Below, piece by piece: positions 50,289-58,355 of a stretch of DNA of 64,000 nt. Made by a program: the position numbers and the translations under genes. This DNA comes from JAFKFJ01 sp963786445. GTDB taxonomy: Bacteria; Pseudomonadota; Alphaproteobacteria; Acetobacterales; Acetobacteraceae. The stretch spans positions 1 to 64,000 of the forward strand of contig CAWAZU010000026.1 in the NCBI GenBank assembly GCA_963786445.1, given 5' to 3'. The number at the start of each line of letters is the position of its first letter. Position 1 is the stretch's first letter. Below the pieces are notes generated by a model. It was not told the origin of the DNA. It was given only the letters and a program-made list of their open reading frames with translations, and searched no databases.

Positions 50289-51179
50289 CTACGCCGCCCG
50301 GTGCGGCGCGTCGGAGGCGCGCCGCCCCTGCTCGTCGAGGGCGCGAAAATCCGGCTCGCTCAGCCGCACGCCGGCGGCCTCGACGTTCTGCGCCAGATGG
50401 TCGGGATGCCCGGTGCCGGGGATCGGCAGCATCACCGGCGAGCGCTGCAGCACCCAGGCGAGCGCCACCTGCCCCGGCGCCATGTGCAGCCGCCCCGCGA
50501 TCTCGCTCAGCGCCGAGCCGGGCCGCGCCAGCGCGCCGGAGGCCAGCGGCGCCCAGGGGATGAAGCCGATGCCGTGGCGCTCGCAATGCGCCAGCACCGC
50601 CTCGCTCTTGCGGTCCACGAGGTTGTACTGGTTCTGCACCGTGACCACGCGGAAATGCCGCCCCGCCGCCTCGATCTCCTCCACGCTCACCTCGCTCAGG
50701 CCGAGATGGCGGATCAGCCCCTCGCGCTGCATGTCCGCCATCACGTCGAACTGCTCCTCGCGCGGCACTTGCGGGTCGATGCGATGGAGCTGCCACAGGT
50801 CGATGCGCTCCAGGCGGAGCCGGCGCAGGCTCATCAGCACGCATTGCCGCAGGTATTCCGGGCGGCCGAGCGGCAGCCAGATGTCCGGCCCGTGCCGCGT
50901 CAGCCCGCCCTTGGTCGCGATGGTCAGCCCCTGATAGGGGTGCAGCACCTCGCGGATCAGCTCCTCGCTGACGAACGGGCCGTAGCTGTCGGCGGTGTCG
51001 ATCAGGTTGATCCCGAGCGTCGGCACGGCGGCGAGCGTGCGCCGCGCCGCCTCGATGTCCTTCGGCGGCCCCCAGATGCCGTCGCCGGTGAGGCGCATGG
51101 CGCCGAAACCGAGACGGTTGACGGTGATCGCGTCGCCGATGCGGAACTGGCCGGCGGCGCCGGCGTCGTGTTTTGGCAT
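50289..51179 (-). CDS. Aldo/keto reductase
   Basis: A reductase of about 296 residues in the AKR TIM barrel: FRIGDAITVNRLGFGAMRLTGDGIWGPP, then the tetrad region INLIDTADSYGPFVSEELIREV, TIATKGGLTRHG and IDLWQLHRIDPQVP. The catalytic Asp, Tyr, Lys and His of these motifs are all present. The start at 51179 gives the compact N-terminus found in relatives, with GGGGGAG nearby; 51209 (GGAGG upstream) is an alternative. Substrate unknown. The minus-strand hairpin at 50113 probably ends the transcript. Confidence 0.87.
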   Translation of the reverse strand: MPKHDAGAAGQFRIGDAITVNRLGFGAMRLTGDGIWGPPKDIEAARRTLAAVPTLGINLIDTADSYGPFVSEELIREVLHPYQGLTIATKGGLTRHGPDIWLPLGRPEYLRQCVLMSLRRLRLERIDLWQLHRIDPQVPREEQFDVMADMQREGLIRHLGLSEVSVEEIEAAGRHFRVVTVQNQYNLVDRKSEAVLAHCERHGIGFIPWAPLASGALARPGSALSEIAGRLHMAPGQVALAWVLQRSPVMLPIPGTGHPDHLAQNVEAAGVRLSEPDFRALDEQGRRASDAPHRAA

Positions 51180-51363
51180 GGTGCGTGCTCCCCCGGCCGT
51201 GACCGGCATGGTTGACCTCCCTGCAACACGCCGCGGCGCTGTCGGTTCGACAAGCCGCCGCCTGCGTATCGTTCGGTGCGGCGACGGCGGTCTGCTATGC
51301 AGGGGTTTCCTCGGCGCGCCGGCTTGGCCATGCTGCGCGCCTGATCGCCGCCCGGAATTCGCC

Positions 51364-52758
51364 ATGCCCGCGACCGACCCTGCCCTGATGACCGCCGAGG
51401 AACTGCTCGGCCACTACGCCCGCCGCAGCCTCAGCCCGATCGAGGCGCTGCAGGCGGTAACCGAGCGCGTCGCCCGCCTCAACCCCTCGGTCAACGCCTT
51501 CGCCGTGATGGCCCCGCAGGCGCTGGCCGCCGCCGGCGAGAGCGAGGCGCGCTGGCGCATCGGCCGCCCGCTCGGCCTGCTCGACGGCGTGCCGGTGACG
51601 GTGAAGGACCTGGTCGATCTCGCCGGCCATCCGACCCGCCGCGGCTCGCGCCTGACCGACGCGGCGCCCGCCGCCGAGGATGCGCCGAGCGTGGCCGGGC
51701 TGAAGGCGGAAGGCGCGGTGGTGATCGGCAAGACCACCACCACGGAGTTCGGCTGGAAATCGCCCGGCGACTGCCCGTTGCACGGCATCACGCGCAACCC
51801 GTGGAACCCGGCGCACACGCCGGGCGGCTCGTCCTCCGGCGCGGGCGCGGCGGCGGCGGCGGGGTTCGGGCCGCTGCATATCGGCACCGATGCCGGCGGC
51901 TCGATCCGCATCCCCGCCGCGTGGTCGGGCGTGGTCGGGCTGAAGCCGACCTTCGGCCGCGTGCCGCAATGGCCGCTCGGCGCGTTCGGCCATGTCGCGT
52001 CGCTCGGCCCGATCACGCGCAGCGTGCGCGACGCGGCGCTGATGTTTTCCGCGATGGCGCGCTTCGACCTGCGCGACCCCTACGCGCTGCCGGACGATCG
52101 GCGCGACTGGCGCGACGGCATCGAGGACGGCGTGGCGGAGCTGCGCGTCGCCGTGCTGCGCCGGCCGGGATTCGAGGCGCCGGTCGATTGGGAAGGCATC
52201 GCCGCGGTCGAGGACGCGGCCCGCATGCTGATGGAGGCCGGCGCCGAGGTGGAGGAAGCCGATCCCGGCCTGCCCGACACCCGCGAGATTTTCGGCCGCA
52301 TCTGGGGCGTGGCGCTGGCGCGGCTGGTCCACTCCTTCCCGGAGGCCCGGCGGCACATGCTCGACCCCGGGCTGCTGGAGGTGGCGCGGGTAGCCGGCGG
52401 CCTGTCGGCGATCGAGTTCCTCGACGGCGAGGCGATGCGCATCGCGGCGGCGCACGCGATGGCGCGCTTCCACCAGGCCTACGATCTTGTGCTCTGCCCC
52501 ACCGTGCCGACCGCGGCGCCGCTCGCCGACGCGCCGCTGACCGACCCGGTGCAGGCGTTGTGGAGCGAATGGGCGCCGTGGACTTTCGCGTTCAACCTGA
52601 CGCGCCAGCCGGCGATCGCGGTGCCGATGGGCTTCACCGCGAACGGCCTGCCGCGCTCGGTGCAGCTCGCCGCCGCGCTGTATCGCGACGACCTGGTGCT
52701 GCGCGCGGCGCGCACGCTGGAGGTGGCGCAGCCCTTCCCGATGCCGGAGCTGGAGTGA
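51364..52758 (+). CDS. Amidase (amidase signature family)
   Basis: A 464-residue amide hydrolase. The Ser-cisSer-Lys triad is visible: Lys81 in VPVTVKDLVDLAG, Ser156/157 in TPGGSSSGAGA and Ser180 in IGTDAGGSIRIPAAWSGVVGLKP. The C-terminal part has FAFNLTRQPAIAVPMGFTANGLPRSVQLAAALYRDDLVLRAARTLE, as in many family members. The gene is shorter than GatA and has no GatB/C partner, so it is a metabolic amidase, not the tRNA amidotransferase. The substrate is unknown. The ATG at 51364 gives a natural N-terminus; longer frames lack a site. Confidence 0.87.
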   Translation: MPATDPALMTAEELLGHYARRSLSPIEALQAVTERVARLNPSVNAFAVMAPQALAAAGESEARWRIGRPLGLLDGVPVTVKDLVDLAGHPTRRGSRLTDAAPAAEDAPSVAGLKAEGAVVIGKTTTTEFGWKSPGDCPLHGITRNPWNPAHTPGGSSSGAGAAAAAGFGPLHIGTDAGGSIRIPAAWSGVVGLKPTFGRVPQWPLGAFGHVASLGPITRSVRDAALMFSAMARFDLRDPYALPDDRRDWRDGIEDGVAELRVAVLRRPGFEAPVDWEGIAAVEDAARMLMEAGAEVEEADPGLPDTREIFGRIWGVALARLVHSFPEARRHMLDPGLLEVARVAGGLSAIEFLDGEAMRIAAAHAMARFHQAYDLVLCPTVPTAAPLADAPLTDPVQALWSEWAPWTFAFNLTRQPAIAVPMGFTANGLPRSVQLAAALYRDDLVLRAARTLEVAQPFPMPELE

Positions 52759-52762
52759 GGCC

Positions 52763-53357
52763 ATGTACCATCGCCCGGTCTTCGCCGAGCCTGACCTCGA
52801 CCGCATCGCCGGCGCTGATCGCGGCGCATCCGTTCGGGCTGCTGGTGACGGCGGCCGGCGGGCTGGATGCCTCGCCGATCCCGTTCACGGTGGCGCGCGC
52901 GGGCGATGGGCTGCTGCTGGAGGGCCATCTCGCCGCCGGCAACCCGCAATGCGCGCAGATCGCCGCCGGCGCCGCCGCGCTCGCGATCTTCGGCGGCCCG
53001 CACGCCTACATCTCGCCAAGCTGGTACATGACGCAGCCGGCGGTGCCGACCTGGGATTACGCCGCGGTCCATGTCCACGGCGCGCTGGAGCCGATGACCG
53101 ACGACGCCGCGATGCGCGCGATGCTGCGCGCGCCTCGGGGCGCACGACGATGCGTTCTCGGCCGAGGGCTGCCGGCCGACTACATGGCCGGGATGATGCG
53201 CGGCATCCGCGCCTTCCGCATCCGCTCGCAGCGGATCGAGGCGCAGTGGAAGATGACGCAGAACCGCAGCATCGCTGACCGCAGGAGCGTCATCGCCGCG
53301 CTGCGGGCGCGGGGCGGCAATGACGTGGCCGCGCTGATCGAGGCGACGCTGGGCTGA
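52763..53357 (+). pseudogene. PaiB-family FMN-binding regulator, at least three frameshifts
   Basis: The start MYHRPVFAEPDLDRIA is a PaiB N-terminus. After an extra base at about 52816 the frame changes to ALIAAHPFGLLVTAAGGLDASPIPFTV, then AYISPSWYMTQPAVPTWDYAAVHVHGALEPM. Near 53135-53170 a pair of indels interrupts LRAxGAHDDAFSAEGLPADYMAGM before the frame returns to RGIRAFRIRSQRIEAQWKMTQNR to the stop at 53357. Corrected, it would be a roughly 200-residue negative regulator or FMN-binding protein. It lies 4 bases after the amidase and is inactive as written. Confidence 0.78.
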
Positions 53358-53359
53358 CG

Positions 53360-53689
53360 GCCAACGGCTGGTCGTGTCTCGGGTTGAAGTTGAGGGCAAA
53401 CTCATCGTCCATGAAGCGAATAATCGTCGTGATGCGCTGCACCCCGTCGATAACTAAATGCGCCCTCTGGGTCGTTCTCAGCGAAATAGCAGGACGGAAG
53501 CGTGATCCTCATCAAACACGATTCGATGAACTTTGACGCTCTGCCCCAGCCATCCTTGTCCCATTTGTATTTCCGCTGAAATTCAGGATCTAGTATCAAC
53601 TTCGGAGGAACTGACTTGGCGCGTTGGGCCAGCGTCTCGAAGGGATAGTCGATCGTGTGCAAGCTAAGCGTCGCAGATTGTGCCATCAT
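53360..53689 (-). pseudogene. DUF262-domain protein, N-terminal fragment, frameshifted
   Basis: Only the N-terminal part of a DUF262 protein remains: LHTIDYPFETLAQRAKSVPPKLILDPEFQRKYKWDKDGWGRASKFIESCLMRITLPSCYFAEN, then after a frameshift near 53450 LVIDGVQRITTIIRFMDDEFALN, the GxQR motif region, running into the next gene's antisense. These domains occur in restriction-like and defence proteins. It is AT-richer than its surroundings and has lost its C-terminal half. Confidence 0.66.
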
Positions 53690-54013
53690 TTTTCTCGAAA
53701 AATGCGATTTAGCATCGTTGGTGCCCCATTTTGTGCTGTTATCGCAGCAAGAACGGCCCGCGTCGAGAGGTCCAAATTGAGTTCTGACGGTTACGAGAAA
53801 GACACAAAATTCCCTACCGCGCCGGTTTAAACTCCCATTCCGATTCCCACCACATCCGGCTGAGCTGGCGGTCCGATCTCGACGCATTCTTGCCCGCAAC
53901 CAGACCAGCGGACATCCACCCAACTGCGCCACGACCCAAAGGCCCGGTTTGCCGGCACAGCGCTTGTGTCGCTAGGCTGCGCCGCCCGTGGAAACGCCGC
54001 CTGAGAGGACCGC
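53690..54013. other. AT-rich non-coding flank
   Basis: A 324-base stretch between the DUF262 fragment start and the first FMN-reductase fragment. From about 53929 it resembles the region at 56270-56354 upstream of the second FMN-reductase copy, so it holds the left part of a duplicated segment. Nothing else is supported. Confidence 0.45.
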
Positions 54014-54136
54014 ATGGCCGATCGCACGCTCACCGTCGTCAGCATCTGCGGCAGTCTGCGCAAAGCCTCGTACAACCGCATGGTGATGCAGGCGCTGCCG
54101 GGGCTGGCGCCGGAGACCATGCGGGTCAGCCCGTAG
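54014..54136 (+). pseudogene. NADPH-dependent FMN reductase, 5' fragment (copy A)
   Basis: The 40-codon remnant begins MADRTLTVVSICGSLRKASYN, the usual flavodoxin-like GSLRxxSxN phosphate loop. It ends at a TAG that is created by the REP palindrome (54133-54142) joined to the gene. An almost identical copy lies at 56355, so the gene was duplicated. Confidence 0.72.
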
Positions 54137-54142
54137 GGTGGG

Positions 54143-55484
54143 TGTGTGGACGGCCCCCCTGGTGCAAGGGGCTGTGGGGGAAGATTTTCTGATGCGGTGC
54201 GATTGCGGTCGTGTGTCCGGCCTGTTTGGTGCGGCACGCGGCCGCTGGCCCAGATGGGTTCCGCGATCCACCCCCAAACGCAATAGCGGCCTTGTCGGCC
54301 TCCACCCTACACGGGGTTCGTGGATCGTCGGATCGACCGATCAGCATCTCTTCCCTTGCGCCTCTTACACCTTCGGCGACATGACGAGGGTCAGGCGGCC
54401 TTGGCGGGCCGATATGCCTCACCGCTCGTCATCATGGCCCACACGATGCGGGCCATCTTGTTGGCCCAGGCGACCGCGGCGAGCTTGCGCGGGCGGCGCT
54501 TGAGCAATTCCACAAGCCAGGGCGAGACGCCCGGGCGATCCGGTCTGGCGTGCTGGATCACCGCGGTGGCGCCCACGACGAGCAATTGCCGCAGCCGCTC
54601 GTTGCCGGCGCGGCTGATCCCGCCCAGCCGCTGCTTGCCGCCGGTGGATCGCTCGCGCGGCACCAGGCCGAGCCAGGCGGCGAAATGCCGGCCGGACTTG
54701 AATTGCCCCGGGTCGACCCGCAGCGCGAGGTTCAAGGCGGTGATCGGTCCGATGCCCGGTATCGCGGCGAGCCCGCGGCAGAGCGGGTTGGCCGCGAACT
54801 GCCGCTTCAGTTTGACGTCGATTTCGGACAACCTCGCCTCGATGCGGTCGATCTCTTGTCCCAGCAGCGTCAGCGCCTGCTTGGCCGCCCGTGGCACCAG
54901 TTCGTCGGCGGCGGTGGCGATCTCGCCACGCAAGCAGGTCAGGCCCTTGTCGCCGACGGGGGCCACCAGGCCGAGTTCGGTGGCATGGCCGCGCAGCGCG
55001 TTGACCAGTTGGGTGCGCTGGCGCACCAGCAACTCGCGCGCCGACAGCAGCATCGCCTGGGCCTGCGCCTCGGCCGTTTTGACCGGCACCTCGCCGATCG
55101 AGGGCTGGGACGCGGCCACGCAGATCGCCTCGGCATCATTCCTGTCGTTCTTGCCGCGCTTGACGAACGGCTTGACGTATTGCGGCGGGATCAGCCGCAC
55201 CCGATGGCCCAGCCGCGCAAGCCATCGCCCCCAATGGTGCGACCCGCCGCACGCTTCCAGCACCACTTCAACAGCAGGCTGCCTCTCGAAGAACGCCTCG
55301 AACTGATGGCGGCGGAAATTGCGACGCAAAACCGCGCGACCCGCGGCATCCACCCCGTGCAGCGTGAAGACGGACTTGGACGTATCGATCGCAACGCGCG
55401 TAAGCTCCGACATGGACGGCTCCTATGTTCAGCTTCGACAGCGAACCTTGGCACATGATGCCGCGGGGGCCGTCCACCCCAACG
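54143..55484 (-). mobile_element. IS110-family element, IS1111-like, inserted in a REP
   Basis: A 1342-base element with one transposase (54391-55413) and a non-coding 3' end of about 248 bases (54143-54390). The perfect 13-base inverted repeats GTGGACGGCCCCC (54146-54158) and GGGGGCCGTCCAC (55465-55477) lie just inside the ends, as in the IS1111 subgroup. The boundaries follow from the split REP. In IS1111 elements the bridge RNA sits in such a 3' non-coding part; here CCACCCTAC (54302-54310) equals the reverse complement of the REP start GTAGGGTGG. No target duplication is seen, as expected for IS110. Confidence 0.78.
54391..55413 (-). CDS. IS110-family transposase, intact
   Basis: A 340-residue DEDD recombinase. 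The N-terminal RuvC-like part has AIDTSKSVFTLHGVD (first Asp), EVVLEACGGSHHWGRWL (Glu) and KNDRNDAEAICVAASQ (DxxDA). The C-terminal Tnp20 part has IPGIGPITALNLALRV, HFAAWLGLVPRERSTGGKQRLGGISRAGNERLRQLLVVGA, including the essential Ser in ISRAGN. The frame is complete, so the element may be active. It would act with a bridge RNA encoded in the element's non-coding end. Confidence 0.92.
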   Translation of the reverse strand: MSELTRVAIDTSKSVFTLHGVDAAGRAVLRRNFRRHQFEAFFERQPAVEVVLEACGGSHHWGRWLARLGHRVRLIPPQYVKPFVKRGKNDRNDAEAICVAASQPSIGEVPVKTAEAQAQAMLLSARELLVRQRTQLVNALRGHATELGLVAPVGDKGLTCLRGEIATAADELVPRAAKQALTLLGQEIDRIEARLSEIDVKLKRQFAANPLCRGLAAIPGIGPITALNLALRVDPGQFKSGRHFAAWLGLVPRERSTGGKQRLGGISRAGNERLRQLLVVGATAVIQHARPDRPGVSPWLVELLKRRPRKLAAVAWANKMARIVWAMMTSGEAYRPAKAA

Positions 55485-55504
55485 CTTCAGCCCACCGTCG
55501 CAAG

Positions 55505-56038
55505 TCACAACCGCTCGCCGGTGTCGGCCAATCCGGGACCCTCGGTCGCCCAATCGATCGGATACAACCCGCGCGCGACGCATCTGGCGAAGCTCGAAAA
55601 CGGCCAGTCGGCCGGGCGGGCCGCAAGCCCGTGCTTCACCGGATTGAAATGGATGTAATCCATGTGGACGGCGTAGTCCCGGTCGTCGCGGATCGTGTGC
55701 TCCCAATACCGGCGCTGCCAGACGCCGGCTTCGCGTTTGCGGACCAGGGATGCGCGCCGATCTTCCGCCGGTGGGACGGATCGCGAGAACAGCGCCTTGA
55801 TCGTCCGCCACCGGAGCGGAAAATCGAAGTCATCGGGCGGCAGCGTCCACAGGCAGTGCATGTGATCCGGCAGCACCACCCAGGCATCGATATCGAATGG
55901 ATGGCGCGCCCGCGCGGCGCGAACGGCGCTGCGGAGCGCGTCGATCTCCGCGACCAGCAGATCGGAGCGCCGATCACGCAGATTGACCGTGAAGAAGTAG
56001 GTTCCGCCTTCGACGCGGTGGCGACGGTAATCAGGCAT
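55505..56038 (-). CDS. REP-associated tyrosine transposase (RAYT, TnpA_REP)
   Basis: A 177-residue HUH-type single-strand nuclease. The metal-binding pair is H59-M60-H61 in WVVLPDHMHCLWTLP, and the tyrosine is probably Tyr128 in MDYIHFNPVKHGLAARPADW, the YIHxNPVKxG motif of RAYT proteins. Reads MPDYRRHRVEGGTYFFTVNLRDR at the start. REP palindromes lie on both sides (the split one ending at 55501 and the intact one at 56147), in opposite orientation. Such enzymes move or copy REP sequences; no passenger domain is present. Confidence 0.9.
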   Translation of the reverse strand: MPDYRRHRVEGGTYFFTVNLRDRRSDLLVAEIDALRSAVRAARARHPFDIDAWVVLPDHMHCLWTLPPDDFDFPLRWRTIKALFSRSVPPAEDRRASLVRKREAGVWQRRYWEHTIRDDRDYAVHMDYIHFNPVKHGLAARPADWPFSSFARCVARGLYPIDWATEGPGLADTGERL

Positions 56039-56146
56039 CGACTCGGCGGCCTTGCTTTGCGGTCCGACGACAGCACGCCGGCAATCGGCGGCGCCGAGCG
56101 ATCGGCGAATGAGATGTCACGTGTCGGGGCCGCGTTCGATCGGCTT

Positions 56147-56173
56147 GCGTCGGTGGGCTGAAGCCCACCCTAC
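56147..56173 (-). repeat. Intact REP palindrome next to the RAYT gene
   Basis: On the minus strand GTAGGGTGGGCTTCAGCCCACC then GACGC; the stem GGTGGGCT (56152-56159) and AGCCCACC (56162-56169) has a two-base loop. Its head GTAGGG is a typical REP head tetranucleotide region. It faces the split REP on the other side of the RAYT gene. Confidence 0.78.
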
Positions 56174-56354
56174 ATGATCCGCGGCTGTTTTGCAGGTTTC
56201 CTGTTTCGGGCGCGCTCCGCCGGTTAGCGGACAGGCAGAAATCCACCCCACCCCGGCATTCAAACTGCGACACGACCCACAGTCCCGGTTTGCCCGCGCC
56301 GCGCGTGCGCGGTTAGGCTGCGCCGCCATTGGAAACGCCGCCCGAGAGGACCGC

Positions 56355-56685
56355 ATGGCCGATCGCACGCTCACCGTCGTCGGCATTTGCGGCAGTCTGC
56401 GCAAAGCCTCGTACAACCGCATGGTGATGCAGGCGCTGCCGGGCCTCGCGCCGGACCGCCTCGCCGGGGCCGCTCGGCGGCGGGCGGGTGCAGTACGACC
56501 TGCGCCGCTCGATGGTGTTCCTCGATGCGCTGGTCCTGAACAAGCCGGAAATCTTCATCGGCAACTGCGCGCAGCGGATCGACCAGGGCACCGGCCAGAT
56601 CACCGACGCACCGACGCGGGACTTCATCCGCCAGCAGCTTGCCGCCTTCGCCGGCTTCATCGGCGCGCACGGGGCCAGAAGCTGA
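56355..56685 (+). pseudogene. NADPH-dependent FMN reductase with internal deletion (copy B)
   Basis: Residues 1-34 (MADRTLTVVGICGSLRKASYN...LAPD) are followed directly, in another frame, by GPLGGGRVQYDLRRSMVFLDALVLNKPEIFIGNCAQRIDQGTGQITDAPTRDFIRQQLAAFAGFI to the stop at 56685. The missing middle would be about 75-80 residues, including the flavin-contact segment. It nearly repeats copy A at 54014 in its first part. Both copies are dead. Confidence 0.78.
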
Positions 56686-56780
56686 CCTCCGGGTAGCCCG
56701 CGCGCGCGGATCGCGGCCGCCGGGGTGCGGGCAGGATCGCGCTTGCCCAGCCCCCGCCCTCCCGTGTTAGCAAGACTGTC

Positions 56781-57350
56781 ATGCCGCCCCGCACCCAAGC
56801 CGAACGCTTCGCCGGCATCATCGACGGCCTGTGCCGGGCCGTCGCCGCGCGCGGCGCCGGCCGGGACCGGCTGGCGGGGCCGCTGGTCGTCCTGATCTGG
56901 ATGCGGCTGCGCAGCATCGCCGCGCAGGTCGTGGCGCTCGCCGCGCGCATCGCGGCCGGGCGGCACCGGCGCTACCCCGCCCGCCGGCCGCCCCGCCGCC
57001 CGGCAGCGCCCCGGCGCCGCGTCCCGCTGGTCCTGCCGCACGCCCCCGCTTGGCTGCTGCCGCTGGTACCCTGCGAGGCTGGGGGATACGCCTCGCAACT
57101 GCGCTGCCTGCTGGCGGAGCCGGAGGCGGCGGCGCTGCTCGACGCGGCCCCGCAGATGCGCCGCCTGCTCCGCCCGCTCTGCCGGATGCTGGGGGTCCGC
57201 CTGCCGCCGCCGCCACGCCCCCCGGCCGAGCCGGCAGCTGCTCAATTCCTGCCGGCCGAGCCACCGGCCGGCCGCGCGCCGCCGTCGCGCACCGCGCCGA
57301 GCGCACGACACCCGCCCCGCGCCTGCGGCCCGCCCCTGGTTCGGGCCTGA
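56781..57350 (+). CDS. Hypothetical Arg/Pro-rich protein
   Basis: A 189-residue protein. Residues 1-65 form helices, with one hydrophobic patch (PLVVLIWMRLRSIAAQVVALAARI), then Arg/Pro-rich text and a segment PHAPAWLLPLVPCEAGGYASQLRCLLAEPEAAALLDAAPQMRRLLRPLCRMLGVRLPPPPRPP. The Ala/Arg/Pro bias is extreme even for this genome. I recall similar Acetobacteraceae hypotheticals, without function. Cytoplasmic by default; no signal peptide. Confidence 0.5.
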   Translation: MPPRTQAERFAGIIDGLCRAVAARGAGRDRLAGPLVVLIWMRLRSIAAQVVALAARIAAGRHRRYPARRPPRRPAAPRRRVPLVLPHAPAWLLPLVPCEAGGYASQLRCLLAEPEAAALLDAAPQMRRLLRPLCRMLGVRLPPPPRPPAEPAAAQFLPAEPPAGRAPPSRTAPSARHPPRACGPPLVRA

Positions 57351-57403
57351 CGTCCCGGCGCTTGCGCGCGGGGTTTATGTTCCGATAAAGCAACGATAAC
57401 AGC

Positions 57404-57420
57404 GACCCCTGCGCGGGGTC
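57404..57420 (-). terminator. Short hairpin downstream of rpsU
   Basis: GACCCC (57404-57409), loop TGCGC, GGGGTC (57415-57420), 12 bases past the rpsU stop on the minus strand. The following DNA is only partly T-rich, so termination is uncertain. Confidence 0.4.
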
Positions 57421-57432
57421 AGCCGGGAGGGG

Positions 57433-57636
57433 TCAGAACCCCTCGCGCTCCAGCCGCTTGCGCTCCATCTTGCGGGCGCGGCGGACCGCCTCGGCGGCCT
57501 CGCGGGCGCGGCGCTCCGAGGGCTTCTCGTAGTGCCGGCGGAGCTTCATCTCGCGGAAGATCCCCTCCCGCTGCATCTTCTTCTTGAGCGCCTTCAGCGC
57601 CTGATCGACGTTGTTGTCACGGACGATAACTTGCAC
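57433..57636 (-). CDS. rpsU: 30S ribosomal protein S21
   Basis: A 67-residue ribosomal protein: MQVIVRDNNVDQALKALKKKMQREGIFREMKLRRHYEKPSERRAR..., the S21 N-terminal signature, with a Lys/Arg-rich tail. It binds the 30S subunit near the mRNA 5' end and aids initiation. Divergent from the def gene, with about 170 bases of intergenic DNA in between. Confidence 0.97.
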   Translation of the reverse strand: MQVIVRDNNVDQALKALKKKMQREGIFREMKLRRHYEKPSERRAREAAEAVRRARKMERKRLEREGF

Positions 57637-57806
57637 TTGGCCGCCTGCTCCTTTCGCTCGGCACCCCGTCCATTCGGGGCACGCACCAACGGCCCGCAGC
57701 GGCGCCCCGCTCCGGGAGGCGGGCCGTATAGCACGCCGCCGGGGCCTCGCAAAAGCCTTTCCCGCGGGCCAATCTCTCCTGCGTCCAGCCGAGGAAGGGA
57801 ACCGGC

Positions 57807-58355
57807 ATGGCTATCCTGAAGATCGCCCGCATGGGCCATCCGGTGCTCACCCGGCGGGCCGATCCGGTGCCCGACCCGACCGCGCCGGACATCCAGCGGC
57901 TGATCGCCGACATGATCGAGACGATGGAGGACGCCGGCGGCGCCGGGCTGGCGGCGCCGCAGGTCCACGTGCCGCTGCGCCTGTTCCTGTTCCGCGTGCC
58001 GGCCGAGCGCAGCAGCGGCGACGCCGACGACCCGCCCCTGGCGACCACCGTGCTCATCAACCCGGTCGTGGAACCGCTCGGCGAGACGCAGGAACTGCGC
58101 TGGGAAGGCTGCCTCTCCATCCCCGGCCTGCGCGGCGCGGTGCCGCGGTTCTCACGCATCCGCTACCACGGCGTCGATGCCGACGGCCGCGCGTTCGGTC
58201 GCGAGGCCACCGGCTTTCATGCCGGCGTCGTGCAGCACGAATACGACCATCTCGACGGCATTCTCTATCCGATGCGCATGACCGACCTCTCGCTGTTCGG
58301 TTTCACCGAGGAACTGGCGCGCGCGATGGAGCGGCAGCAGGAGACGCCACGATGA
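57807..58355 (+). CDS. def: Peptide deformylase
   Basis: A 182-residue metalloenzyme removing the formyl group from nascent peptides. The three conserved motifs are present: GAGLAAPQV at 45-53, EGCLSIPG at 100-107 (metal ligand Cys102) and HEYDHLDG from 144 (metal ligands His144 and His148, catalytic Glu145). The length is normal. Its stop overlaps the ATG of the COQ9-like gene. The start at 57807 has GGAAGGGAACCGGC before it. Confidence 0.95.
   Translation: MAILKIARMGHPVLTRRADPVPDPTAPDIQRLIADMIETMEDAGGAGLAAPQVHVPLRLFLFRVPAERSSGDADDPPLATTVLINPVVEPLGETQELRWEGCLSIPGLRGAVPRFSRIRYHGVDADGRAFGREATGFHAGVVQHEYDHLDGILYPMRMTDLSLFGFTEELARAMERQQETPR

Larger units (their letters stand above)
54133..55501 (+). 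repeat. REP palindrome split by an insertion sequence
   Basis: The left half GTAGGGTGGG is at 54133-54142 and the right half CTTCAGCCCACC at 55485-55496, continuing GTCGC. Joined they equal the intact REP at 56147-56173 (read on the minus strand), with one mismatch after the palindrome. The IS110-type element occupies 54143-55484. Confidence 0.72.
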
